The notes under the pieces are model-generated. The model saw nothing but the letters and a program-made list of their open reading frames with translations, did no database searches and was not told where the DNA came from. Positions 13,569 to 25,965 of a stretch of DNA of 64,000 nt are shown here, in pieces; the stretch's first letter is position 1; each line of letters starts with the position of its first letter. A program made the position numbers and the translations under genes. This stretch comes from Chondrilla cf. caribensis (lineage: Eukaryota; Porifera; Demospongiae; Chondrillida; Chondrillidae): assembly GCA_964020155.1 (NCBI GenBank), contig OZ026546.1, forward strand, positions 2,261,400 through 2,325,399, read 5' to 3'.

Positions 13569-14390
13569 ATAACTCATGGTAAACATAATATTATACGTAT
13601 AATCATATTGCTTTATGTTTCAACAACTTCACACTGAATCTATACCCCGGCCCCCTATTTGTGGACAATTGCAATTCAGCTATATTATATTATATAATAT
13701 ATAATATAATATTATTTGTAATTATAGTTGGTGATGCATATGAATGGTTTCCGAATGAATAACACTGCACAACATTCTGCATGTAGTTTGATGTATGCAT
13801 GTTGCAGCTTCTATAGTGTTGGAATCAATGAGCATCATAAAGGAATCAGTTTGATGCATGCGCAGTGATATTTAAATAAAATGTGCCCTGTTGAAAAGGT
13901 CTGTGAAAGCGACCTTGAAATTATACATAGGCAGCCCCTTTAAGATCGCTTCCTTTTTTACAAACAACTTTTAGGAACCACTAGTATTTCTATAGTCGGG
14001 GATTGATCTTTACAAGCCACAACATTGACTGAAGGTTAATTATTATTAACTACCCATATGACAAAGGGTTCTGAACAATAGTTTCCAAACTCTATTATTG
14101 CCTAATTTCTAAAAAATATACTGAACTCTGTTGTACAATGTCATTCTTTTTCATTGGGGTTTAAATAAGTACAAAAGGATTGACTCTACTGAAAGAAGGC
14201 ATGCCTAGATGCCTGCAATAAGTGCAAAGAAGCACTATCACAAAATTTGGATATTACATTGTAGTGTTGCATGGAATAAGAGAACACATATAATAGTGGG
14301 GGCTTCAACTCACTATCCATCTCAGTAAGGCTGCAGTGCACATGATAGTATTAGTATACTACATGTATAAATGTCTTGAAAAGAACTCAT

Positions 14391-14435
14391 AGTGTCAAAA
14401 TGGAGACTGCTTATCAATCAGCTAATGTGTCTTAA
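14391..14435 (+). pseudogene. Vestigial tail unit downstream of gene A
   Basis: About 1.1 kb after the stop of gene A the sequence reads SVKMETAYQSANVS then TAA, a diverged copy of the last tail unit of A (SVTMESSPAYQPLS then stop). The sister position after gene D (about 55963-56000) reads SVKMETSAY followed by a stop. It is short, so chance is possible, but the match runs through both the coding end and the stop. It may be the relic of a duplicated tail exon. Confidence 0.4.
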
Positions 14436-15239
14436 GTTTTGGTGGCAGTTTACATAAGAAAATATGATTCAGTATGTAACTGATCATCGAATTCAATGTT
14501 ATTCGCAATGGTATATGGAGGATGAAGAGAGCTGAAGGTGGCATGCCAAGAAAAATTGCATATAATGTGACATACTGGAAACAGTATGTTCAATGCTATT
14601 GTGTGTCTTAGTTGCAGGTTAATTGATATCAGTTGTGTTTTTATTGTGCATTGAATTATTGGTATTATCATGTGATCCTTATAATTGTGTCGGCACAACC
14701 ATGCATGCTCATTGAGTCTCCACATGTTGTACAGTTGAGGAAGTCATTGTATCAGACAGTGCATGGTTTGAGTTGTTTTTACACCCCTTTCACCACTCAA
14801 CCATACATGTACAGAAGTTTGTGTACAAATTGTATTGGTAAAATATGAGGGTGGCCCTAAAGTGAGGGGTATTATAATGGCTGGGAGCACTGTACTTTAA
14901 ACATTGGGAGTTGCATATGTATAGTATTATGCAACCTTACTCAGCCTGCTATTAGCAGCTGCAGGTTTACAATGAAATACACCTCTACCTGGTATATAGC
15001 AAATATGTTTTTGGTGACTTGATGGTCACATGCTATATAGACCATAATATATGATATAATATAATATACAACTTTTAGCGTTACTTCACAACAGTTATGA
15101 TTTTGAATGGAAATTGAAAATAAAGTAGAACTTTCAATGGGCTACAATGGCCAATTCTTACAACTATACTTTATCCTGCTATTATTTGGATTCTGTTTGG
15201 TTTCCTATAGCTAATACCATGCCTTAAATGGAAACAACT

Positions 15240-15524
15240 GTTTTCATTGTTTATTTTGTAGGGCAAGACTATGCTCAGGTGCTGTGTCTCCATAGCGCAT
15301 AGTTATAACATAGATCTATGGTTATAATAGTGGGCGAATTGTAATGAATGTAAGAATAATATGGCTGACGCGTCTTACCGGTGACTGTGACCTGGCGGAG
15401 GTACATTAGCGTTATCAATGGTGACACCAACGAATTGAAGTGCTCAAGCTTTAGAATATTATTTTCAGACATTTTTTAAAATCGTTTAATGTGTTTTTCT
15501 TTGAGGAGTTCCAGGATATTCAAG
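15240..15524 (+). promoter_or_regulatory. Candidate promoter and non-coding first exon of B
   Basis: The signal-peptide exon of B has a conserved acceptor (TGCTGCAG before AGGTTGACATAC at 17496), so transcription must start upstream. A strong donor, GATATTCAAG/GTGAGTC, ends at 15524 and is preserved in all three copies of this flank. The segment before it holds the most conserved, CpG-bearing stretch (GGCTGACGCGTCTTA). A first exon ending at 15524 and an intron of about 2 kb are my inference. Confidence 0.35.
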
Positions 15525-16479
15525 GTGAGTCTTCGATGACAAATTCGTATAGGTCTAGTAGACATTAAGAACTGTCCGTAAATGATGTAGTATATTCAGT
15601 CAATTTGACTAATTTCGGACTTATTCATTAACAGAGGACTTGTCAACTTGAGTCAGGGCAGATGTTTGTGGCATCGATCTACTGTAGGGTATCTGGTGTA
15701 GTATTCCTGTTCTATTTTCTTTGGGGATGGGATTCTTGGGGTGAACTATAAGTGTTCTTAGGATGTCGATTCGCTTGAAGGTCGTCTTGATCTGTAAGGG
15801 TGCAAGAATTCGTCTAATGGCTTCTGAGGTACGTGTTCTTTACATAGGGGATGGTGACAAGGTGGTGTTCGATGAGATGTTGTCTTGTCTGGTTTGGGGA
15901 GTGGGTCCGGGTGGGTGTTTGATTAAGTACCTGGGGTATCAGTTTAAGGCCTGGGAGTTTTCTTTTTTTCCAGAGAAGGTAATGGGTGTGAAGGGTAGGT
16001 TCTGAGCGCGATAGTTTGAGGTTTGTACTATGGCTAGCTTGTGGGCAATGGGATATTTGGATTGGAAATCGTGGTATTCATTTGTATAATTAAGTGAGCT
16101 TTCTGTATACTGTGGTGGCTAAAGTCTTGTCAAGTCTACAAGTCTACAAGTCAACAAGTCTTGATGAGTACATCTAGGACTTCATCTTGGTAGTTCTATA
16201 TACTTTATGCCAAATATAATATTATGTACCCTAGCTACATAGCACGTACTTTGTTATGATGATCAGTTATGTTTGTATCTTTACATGATGTAATACAGTA
16301 TGACATGGTATCGGGTCGAACCTAAAAAATTAAAACCAATATAGCATCATCTGGAGAAGTGCACATGACTGAATCACAAATGTATTCTTCCTGGTTCAAT
16401 ATACACCTACGTAGCCTTACATACTTTATTTTACAGTTCTATCCAATCCGTTATCCAAAATATATTCTCCACTACTTTA

Positions 16480-16715
16480 CAAAGTTGACTCCTTTAAGTC
16501 CTTTGTTTTGTGTTGATTGTCCTCGTATTGGAGTCACCGTGGTAGCGGGGTCAACTTGGGACCTTAATTTGTTGGAGTGCACTCATTGTCTCAAGTTGAC
16601 TCGTTCATTAGAGTCCACGCCTGGAACCAAGTTGCATGACTCCTTTGTTAGAGTCCAGTCTTTGTGTCAAGTTAATACCAAACCAACTCCTTTGTTAGAG
16701 TCCTACCTACCTGTA
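16480..16715 (+). repeat. Degenerate minisatellite of GTTGACTCC/GAGTCC units
   Basis: Irregular repeats of roughly 25-35 bp built on CAAGTTGACTCCTTTGTTAG and AGAGTCC. Equivalent arrays, with different unit losses, are at 30,090-30,310 and 57,640-57,840 in the other two flanks. An open frame of 121 codons crosses this copy but is not conserved in the other two. Confidence 0.6.
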
Positions 16716-17663
16716 ACTACATGAAATTATCTTCTAGTTGACACATTTCTCTTTTCTGTAGAAAGTGATCACGAGGTTGGTTTTTGCCAGAAAATATTTC
16801 ATATTCGTTAATCAGGTTATTTAGTGAGTAAGTAGCATAATAAAACTATTATAATGTGTATGGATTGTAGTATAACTATTTTACTATGTAAATTATTTTG
16901 GAACTTTAAAAAATATTGATTGGTATACAAGTGGTGAGCCATATTGAAGTAACAGGCTGCACTTTAAGGTATGTAGAGTACAATGTAAATCAGCTACTTA
17001 ATCCTTATCCAAATACTGAATATCATTCTACATCAGAACCTTGACATGATAATCATTTCCTAGGTGTTCATTTCTCGTCTTGACATCAATTCGCTTTTGC
17101 GTATGTGAACCACTCAGTCATTTGATTGCACAAGTCCTGGTGCAAACTTGGTAGAAGCATTTATAATTATCAGGCACTTACATACTGTCAGAGTCAACTT
17201 GGTACAGAACAGCCTGATTTCAGGTCTTCTACATGTGAGAGGTCTAGGCTGTATATATCAGCACATAGTAAAGATTTGGTTGAGCTAACATAGGAATGAA
17301 CACTAGGATCAATTTCATTTCCATTACTGTCCACACTTTGATACTTCCGATCATGTAGATGAAACATTAGTTCATGCAATCCATTCTGGCCCTTTTACTC
17401 TCTTTTAGTTAAACTTAACTCTCCATGTGCATACAGTGTATATTTGTCCATATTTCGTAACTACATAGTCCTTAGCCAATATTGTGTTGCTGCAGAGGTT
17501 GACATACGTACTAATACTGTACATATTTAGTTACAGTATGATATTGCAACACACCATAATACACACATCAATGTTATGTTATGCAATTAATATTGTTGGG
17601 TGTTATCATGCAAATAAATTTTTGTATAGTGATATACAGATGAAAAAAAATTACACCAGAATT

Positions 17664-20600
17664 ATGAAGAGCTCAGTATACAGCCTACCAATTGGTCACC
17701 TTTTTCTACTGTTTCTACAGCTGTATTCTTCAGTACAAGGTATACACACATATCTATGTATCTGTAAATGTTTCATTATACGTAGTTTAGATGTATAGAT
17801 ATTTTGTGTTAGTACATGTTCCATTAAATTAAACATGGAATGCATATGATCACCTCAAATGAATATTTTACCGGAAATCTGAAGAACTTGATGATCTCTG
17901 TCCAATCTCTTATTGGATTATACTGAGGGTAGATAAATAAGTTTACTCATGGTAAAGATAACTGTCTATTTACAATTAGAACGGGGTATAAAATGGACTG
18001 TATTGATTTGATTTTATTAACATAATATTATAATAATTATTATATTTAATTGGTTAGTAAGTTTTTGTACTTCAGAATAACGAAGGTATATAGGACTTGT
18101 ACACCGTCTATTCTCTTTGACAATGGGAGTATAACTACAAATTATATCATTTAAATTTGTAGTTCATTGAAATGCACTTTTGCAAATGTTATTCTGTCAA
18201 CTTTTCCCAGTTCTGAAGGTGTTTCATTTTCACTTCAGTTCCTCTTTAGTGATGTACTGTGATATGTACATTATTGTTAAACATGTTCTTAACTACATGG
18301 TTAAATTTTGATTAAGCCTCAACCTGAATATTCAGCTGTTTCATCACATTTATTTAACAGTAAACATAACTGTTCACTGTTGAAACCTGTCAATTCTCAG
18401 GGCATTAACCCAAACAATCCCTTGAAACAGCAGAAACTTAGGAAGGTGACCATTATATTCAGGCATGTTTTGAATAAACTCCAGTTGCTAGCTATCTGAA
18501 TAACAACCTGTTTATGAACAAAGTAAGCTTGGGTCCCACATAATTCCAGAGAATCTTCCGATCTTACACAAATGTTTGTGTCTATAACAATAGCCCAAAT
18601 TTGGGTTTTTGTTAACTCCCCAAATATGGGTTTTTATGCATACCCAAAAGTTGTGTATTTACTGTTAATTTTCAAAACAGTTTACATAAAATTACAGTGA
18701 AACAGTAAATAGTTGAGGACTGTTAAAACAGAATTTAACAACATATTTCAGAACATGTTGTTATGATATTGATATTATTTTCTGTTGCCCTGTACTTAGG
18801 TCAAACAGCAATGCTGAGTGGTACCAACTATGCCAGTGGTAGTGGATTCTGTTTTGGCGATCAGCAACTGAAAGAGGGACCTCCATTTATATCATGTACA
18901 CATTCAGGATTCACTGGAACAGTTGCTGCTCTTAACATAATATGGTCCTTTGATGGTGGTTCAACATTCCTTAATGAGGCTTCTGTGGATAGCATGTTTG
19001 CTGGACGTATTGATGCTGTGAACATGCAACCAGTGGAAGGACGACTGAACATTCTCAATGTTACTAACTTGGGAGTGTCCTCTGTTGCCTGTAGGATAAC
19101 AGCATCAGCTGCGAATGGTGACAACTTAGGCCAAACACTAGTATCAACAGCAGAAAGTATCTCTGTTGTCAATAGTAAGTGAGATGATCTTGTGTAAAAC
19201 ATGTTTATATGGAATATTGCGGTGCCTGATAATAATTATGTATTGTAGTTAGTAAATGTTATTTAAAACGGACATTATGTATGTACATCATTTTTCCTCA
19301 TTTCTATTTTATTTGAGGTAATATTAATTTTCATGATTAGTAACTACACATTTCTTTGCATGTGTAGTATTGACACAGACTTTCCATTCAGTCAAGGTTT
19401 TCTTATAAATATCAACATGCAGATACATTCCACTAGTAGCTGAATTAGTATTCATGTGCCTCATTTAAACATCACTTGTCTGTACCATAATCCATGTACT
19501 GTATATCAAGGCTATAGGTTTACTTGAGTGTTTTATTCCTAGTAATCAGGCACATTTATGTCATGTACTTACATTAATAAATTTCACTTTGTTCTTAATA
19601 TACCTATATTTGCATTCAATATAGGCATGGAGGATAGAGGATTTATTGTTATTCGATATGCCATTAAAATAAGCCATCATGTATAGGATATAGTGGTGTA
19701 GCTATAGATTGAGAGTTTCGTAGACTAGGGATCCATGTATTATTATACAGCTTGTTTAACTTAATATTATGTTGGAACCTGACAGAAGGGGTACACACGT
19801 TTATGTGGTCTATCTTGAAGAGGGGTTATATGGAACCAAAGGAATCCATCCGTATTCACCATTGACATGATAATGTATTTTCATAGTGAGTATGTTAGTT
19901 GTGGTGGTATGTTCTAACTAAAAGAGGTTGGGTACCAGGAGATTATGCATCATCATATTGCATTATTTGTTAGTTCTAAAATGGAGTCCACAGGTTGTGA
20001 ATTTCTTTAAACTTCAATTCGAATGACACTACATTTATTGCTGAGCAGAGCCATGATAGTGATATTTGTCTAATGTCGTTTTGTTAATTTTATCTGAATC
20101 CTCTAAATTGGAAGGTGTTAGCTCAGAAGTGATCTTTAAGTAAGAAAAGGAAACAAAAAGATGCATAGTAACTATGTAGGTATTTGCAAATCTGACATTT
20201 GAACATTTGACAGCCCTTTCAAGTACTAATTGTAATGCGATGTCATAATATCAGTTAATCAATGATATAATAGCTGCCCAGATCTAAGGAGATTACTGAA
20301 GGTCATAAACCTTATCTAGTGAGGTTCATAACTATGATTATAACTAGTACATACATCGCATAGGCATTCATTAAGGATATGTACACACCTTTACACACAT
20401 ACGCACACATGCTGCACAAATACATATACAATGTACACACACGCACACACACACCACACACACACCTCCTCCTCTGTATTCCTTGTCCATATGGACGTTG
20501 GGCAGGATCTAGGACAATGAGCTATGATAGCCATCCATTGGTTGATGGATGAACGCTCTCCACTTTGTGTGGTCCTTCTCTGCTGCTTGCCAGTTTGGCA

Positions 20601-21972
20601 AGCTCGCTAGGTCTCGGTGGACTACATTGATCCATTGCAGGTGTTCCTTAAGGGATTCTTCACATTCCTCAGGGTCTACTCTTGAAAATTTGTCGTTGCG
20701 GACGATGGATAGGCATTCACATAATGTGTCCAAACCACTGTGGTCGCTTCAGTCTTAGTTTTTCTCCCACAGTTGTCTCCTCACACTCTTCCAAGATATC
20801 AGCATTCTGTTGTCTGTCCCATAAAGTGAGGCCTAGGATGTCTCGCAGGCATTGCATCTAGAAAGATGTCAGTTTTGGGATGTCCTTCTGCGTTACTGGC
20901 CATATCTCATCACCATAGAGAAGGGTAGACATCGCCATCATTCTGAAGACACGAAGTTTAGTGGATCTGTTCAGAAACCTACTTCCAAAGATCTTGTGTC
21001 TCAGCATCTGATACACATTGCTAGCCTTGTTCACTCTTACTGTCTCCTCCTCTACCTTTGCTGACTGCCCTACCTCACTACCAAAGTATTGAAAAGACTC
21101 AACTTCCTCTATAGCTTGGTCTTGCAATATGATGAATGGTTGCTATGGGCTATACTGTTCTCATACTGCCAATATCTTAGTCTTTTCTATACTGATATGC
21201 ATACCCCACCACTCACACATCTCATCCAGGACTGTTAGCATGTGCTGTAGCTCACTCCTGGATTCTGCAATGAGAGCCATGTCATCTGCGTACATGGCAT
21301 CATGGATGTGGGCTGGGGAAGGAGTCTTATCACGATGAGACAGGAAGAGTCCTCCAGCAGTGGAATACTCTACATGTAGACCTCCTCCAAGCACTGACGT
21401 AACCTCTTTTACTATTCGATCTAGGAAGCAATTGAACAGAAGGGGAAGACAGGATGCATCCTTGTCTCACTCCAGTCTTAACTTGGAAAGCCTTTGAGGT
21501 GCCCTCCGTTGCTCTCGCACAGCATTTGGTCCCAGTGTAGAGCTCTCCTACTAGGTTTACCAGCTGGTTGGGGACCCCGTATGATTTCATTACAGCTATC
21601 CAGGCTGCACGGTCCACTGAGTCGTAGGCTTTGAAGAGGTCCACGAAGCAGAGATATACTGTAGTATGGTATTCAGTTGCCCTCTCAACTACTTGCCATG
21701 TCAACCAGATCTGGTCTATGGTGCCCCGTCCTTTCCTAAATCCACATTGTTCTTCCAACAATTGCGGCTCCACTATTTCCTGCATTCTCTCTAGTAGGAC
21801 CAGGGCCAGCACCTTAATGTGGACACTCAGGAGTGATTACCCGATAGTTGTCACAGTCATTTCTTGTCCGCTTCTTGTGGACCTTCCTGGACAGCCATAC
21901 CTGCAGCACCACCGCTGTGAGCCAGTCCATGGCTGCCTCTCCCCCATTCCTCAGTAGTTCTGCTTCAACTTC

Positions 21973-22036
<64 letters not shown>

Positions 22037-22863
22037 ATCCATCCATCCATCCATCCATGCTGTTTGCACGCCAAAATCTTGTGAAACAAGGGAGTGGTAC
22101 AGGCCAGGGAAAACAGGTTGTGAAGTAAGAATCAGTTACCAGGTCTCTCAGGGCAGAAACGTTGATGATTGAGAAGACCTTGGCGGTGAAATGTTCTGTG
22201 GCAATGCACACATTGGGCAAACTGGGGTTGCTGGTGTTTTTGTCTCGTGTGGTTTGTTAGGCCAGCTTTGTTGAGGGCCACAAACTCACGCTCCGGGTGG
22301 TCACATTTGAGCGTGGCCTCAGAGATCATCTGACGTCCTTCTCGTCTGTGCTTCCTCTCATCCTTCTACTTCTTCTCCCGTGACTCCTCACACTCGTTGG
22401 CTGTTTCAACTCCCTCCCTGACGACACGTTTCCATTCATTTCTGTCCTTGGCCTTACTTCTCCAGTGAGCACCAAGGCCAATCTTCTTCAAGTCCCGTAA
22501 CAACAAGTCCTGGGGATCTTGTTGTGCAGCCTCCAAGTGGTGATACCCGTTACCTTGACTGTGGTCATGCCAATGGCACAACATCAGTCAGACGGACCAG
22601 CGTCCTATTTTGTTCCTTGTGTACCCAGTGGTTCACAAAAACCCCTAGCCAGTAAAACCAAGAAAAAGCAAAAAAAGTTTCACTGTTTCACGCTAAACAC
22701 AATTGCTGAATTGCCTACTGGAATGTGCTCACTGTGGGCCCCCTCAGTCCACAAAGTCTGCCACTCACTTCTGTCTTGAGAACAATGCAGGAGAGGAACA
22801 TCGAGGTGTTGGCTGTTTCTGAATCTCACTGGACAGGCCAGGGAGTCACCAAGATTGGTTCCT

Positions 22864-22894
<31 letters not shown>

Positions 22895-24149
22895 TGCACA
22901 CACACACACACACACACGCACGTACGCACACACACACACACCTTATATTACATTTTCTTGTGTATATCCTGCAGTAGTTACTATAATGCTTCTGTTTTAT
23001 TATATTCATCCCGACTATATTATGAATTCCAATATAGGCACACATCATACTATCCCTCCTATACTGCAGCTGTTCCAGCACCAGGAGTAACCAGTGGTGG
23101 TGTGTCACATACAACTGCTGACATTGTACTGATGAGACCAAATGGACTATGTGAAGGGCTTAGTGACAATCCAATAACCTACATGATTGAAGTGTTCAGT
23201 GATAATGTCCCGATCACAACAAGGAATGTGACTTCCACAGGAGCTACCACTATCTATACCATATCTGATCTCACAAGTATCACAATGTATACTGTGAATG
23301 TCAGAGCAGTGTTGAATGTGGTCAGTCAGAGCTCAACAGAAATGTTTGGTTTCACAACATTAGGTGGTAGGTTGTGTGCAGTGTATGTACTCTACATTGG
23401 TATCAGCTCACTTGTTGTATATTAACAAAGTCTCTCTCAATTTGCTAGATGTTAACGAATGTGAGACTGACCCCCCTCCATGTGGTCAGATATGTAGAAA
23501 TACAGTTGGTAGTTTCATCTGCATTTGTGTTTCGGGATACACCTTAGCAGAGGATGGTTTGACCTGCAAAAGCGAACAAGGTACAGTAGTATTGTGCTTT
23601 TAGGAGCCTTCAGAAATGTAGTTTCATCTTTCTTCTTCATTTATTCCTCAAATATTTGACCCTGAGGTCATCATCAGTACCAAACATTTTGACATCAGAG
23701 TTGTAAAAATTAGGGGAAATGAAATAAAATGATATGCAGTGTACCAGCATTTTTAAATGCTCCTGAAAGCCAAAGAGTTTATCAAAAATGTTCTACATAA
23801 TTAATTATAATATGCAAAGTGCAATACTGTTATAGGCTGTGCTAATTGGAAATCTTTAATTCTCTCCCAATCAGAATCCCCCTGCACTGCTCCTATTGGG
23901 ATACCAGGATCCTCGTACAGTGTTCCTGTTGGGATATCAGTTGCTGTCACCTTCACAGTAACATCAGTAGTGTCCTCATCAGTGACTGCTGTTGTCATGT
24001 ACTTTGTATGTATCAGGAAGAAGAGGAGTGGAGCAGTCAAGGACACAGGAACTGGTGGGGATATCCATGAAGATCCTGATAGAAGTGATGATATTAAAAT
24101 GGATCCCTCACCAGCTTATCAGACTGTGGCCTCAGTTAATGTACCTTAA
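17664..24149 (+). CDS. Receptor B: Ig-FN3-EGF single-pass membrane protein
   Basis: Predicted exons: 17664-17739, 18800-19174, 23070-23363, 23449-23580, 23875-24149; 383 aa. They encode, in order, a signal peptide (MKSSVYSLPIGHLFLL), the Ig-like domain, FN3, a calcium-binding type EGF ([16 protein letters not shown]) and one fused exon with stalk, membrane span ([22 protein letters not shown]) and tail. Unlike A and D, the span and tail share one exon and the tail has a single SPAYQTV motif. The tail reads IHEDP where C has IYEDP, so one candidate phosphotyrosine is gone (TAC to CAT). The intron before FN3 is swollen to 3.9 kb by LINE debris and CA repeats. The signal exon's acceptor is at 17495/17496, again pointing to an upstream non-coding exon. 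All junctions are phase 1. Confidence 0.8.
20480..22095 (-). pseudogene. Degenerate LINE reverse transcriptase
   Basis: Minus-strand frames read in order as a non-LTR reverse transcriptase. They are NDCDNYRVI, then EEQCGFRKGRGTIDQIW, CFVDLFKAYDSVDR and GVRQGC (21812-21400), then the catalytic YADDMAL box (21394-21161). Next comes EVESFQYFGS with LLYGDEIW (21127-20858) and a C-terminal HLQWINVVHRDLASL block (20733-20509). Frameshifts and stops separate these pieces. The 5' endonuclease part is missing from this strand. The element is inserted in the pre-FN3 intron of gene B, within a CA-repeat zone that gene C also has. Confidence 0.8.
21974..22034. repeat. CA microsatellite in LINE debris
   Basis: Pure CA dinucleotides followed by CCAT units. 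The open frames of Thr-His or Cys-Val that cross it are artefacts of the repeat. Confidence 0.9.
22130..22590 (-). pseudogene. Second LINE C-terminal fragment with zinc-finger end
   Basis: The minus strand encodes LRDLKKIGLGAHWRSKAK and DRNEWKRVVREGV, the usual end of LINE ORF2 proteins. After a stop and spacer come Cys/His pairs (CVHCHRTFHRQGLLNH). A CCAT-repeat tail and a CA tract separate it from the reverse transcriptase remnant. I read it as the 3' end of another, related LINE copy. Confidence 0.55.
22690..22862 (+). pseudogene. LINE endonuclease N-terminal fragment (opposite strand)
   Basis: The plus strand reads IAYWNVLTVGP, then LRTMQERNIEVLAVSESHW, then TGQG. This matches the start of an APE-type endonuclease (WNVRT, then a helix, then SETHW). 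It runs opposite to the adjacent reverse transcriptase pieces and ends abruptly in a CA tract, so the locus is a rearranged composite rather than one truncated LINE. Confidence 0.55.
22863..22942. repeat. CA microsatellite before FN3 exon of B
   Basis: Interrupted CA/CG tract, positionally equivalent to the larger CA array before the FN3 exon of C. Confidence 0.9.
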
Positions 24150-24490
24150 AGTTTAGTGACCTTTTTCATAGGACATTTTCGAAACAAATTAACGAATCCT
24201 GTAGGAGTCATGCAAGAATTCTATATGAGCTGTATAATATACTATACTCCACAAATGCCAGTAATGCTTTGTGATCATGAATGTCAGCTGGATCAAGTTC
24301 AGATTTCAACAAGTTGTCAATACTGGAAGAATATAATATTTAGTAGTATACTCCCTCTTTTTATAACCCCCTAATGGGAATATTAATTTTATCTTATTAT
24401 AATTGACGTATAAGGCTATAAAGATGGTGCACATGCTATTAAGTCATTTTTACAGTTCAGTATGTACAATTCAAGCTACATAAATATAAT

Positions 24491-24597
24491 AACTATGAAT
24501 ATTATTACTATTATACATAACATATTATATTAAACAAATATAATACATTATATTTGTTTAAGATATATGTATAATAATAATAATAATATTCATAGTT
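24491..24597. repeat. AT-rich nested palindrome
   Basis: Outer arms AACTATGAATATTATTA and its complement near 24,580-24,597 enclose inner arms AAACAAATATAAT and ATTATATTTGTTT. It lies in the 3' flank of gene B and looks like a short MITE. Confidence 0.65.
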
Positions 24598-25965
24598 TTT
24601 ATATCATAATAATGAATCATACACTATTGATTTGCTATTGGTTAAAGGTATATAAAATAGTATGTTAATAGACTAGAGATGGTTAACATTCCTTGTTACT
24701 ATACATTCCACATGTCAAGTTACTTCATGTAAAAACATATTAAGGTCAGACATATCCATATCTTTTGACCCAAAGAGTCTAAGAACAAAATTGAGAGCTA
24801 ATAATGTCCGTAAAACAGATTTTGTTATTGTCCTTGGTAGCACAGTAGGAAAGTCTGTGTGGCAAAATTATATATTTGAATATTTCCTGGTGATTGAAAA
24901 TGGTACGGAAGATGGAAGACAGCTGAAGGCTACATAATGAGGGAAATACTATTTACAGTAATTCAAAGAAGCAATTTTCCTGGCAGAATGTGATGGTAGT
25001 ACTTTAAAAAGAGACATTATAAAAGCTGGGAACACTACTTTCACTTTTCTGTACTAATGCATGTACATATAACCTTACCCAGCCTGCAATTATGGATTTT
25101 CCTCCTTTATGAGCTGCATGTATGTGTAATAATAATATGTGTAGGATGCATTGAAACATTTACATGGTAATTGGGATAAAACTGTTACCAATATTACCAA
25201 TTAAAAGACTTCTCAATACATTTCCAATTCTGAACAGTGTTATCCTGCAAGAAGGTAAAAGTAGAGTGGTACTGTTAGAGTGTGAAGGTCTTGTTTGGTG
25301 AATAGGAGTGGAAATCATATCATGTTCATGATACATACACCTAATCATGTCTCTAAAATATCATGATTATAGAGTTAATGATATTATAGTAACATGCACA
25401 GTCCAATTTGAACATACAAATTTTTAAGCTTAATATTACCTAAAATATTATGCATTCTAGAAGTTTACAGTGGGTATATATTATACTGTACACAACTGTG
25501 TCTGTCTTCACCTTTGTGGTCAATATTTGTTGAACAGGTCTTGAGAATTGGGTCTTAACCGCCTGTTTGATCATTTCCTAGTTTACTGAGGCTCAATTAG
25601 TATAACATAGTATTAATGTTGTACAGTACCTTTAACATGTTGTGTATGTGTAGTATTATGCAACCTTACTCAGTCTGTTATTGGTAGCTGCAGGTTTACA
25701 ATGAAAATACACCACTACCTGGTATAATACAAACTCGGTTTAAGGTGAAATGGTATCATGTTACATAGACCATGATATACAACATTTTAGTGTTAATTCA
25801 CAACTCTAATTAATTATATATAAAATTAATGATATTGAAAATAAAGTAAAAGGAATTTAAGTTGAACTTCCAATGGGCTATATTCGTCAATTCTTACGTC
25901 AACTATTATACATTATTCTGTGCTATGATTTGAATTTCGATTTGTTCCCTATAGATAAATATATA

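Larger units (their letters stand above)
28..17285 (+). repeat. Segmental duplication, copy 1 (gene A plus 5' flank of B)
   Basis: The sequence from AATGAATAAAATCGAAGGTG onward matches 42,083-58,503 in the same order and orientation, including introns, palindromes and relics. Differences are indels: about 1.9 kb (5,110-7,028) present only here, a GC-rich insert at 12,745-13,060, and the hAT and MITE insertions found only in the other copy. Confidence 0.85.

Noticed and set aside
16359..16724. 121-codon plus frame in the B flank
   Set aside because: It crosses a degenerate GAGTCC minisatellite and is cut short in the two sister flanks.
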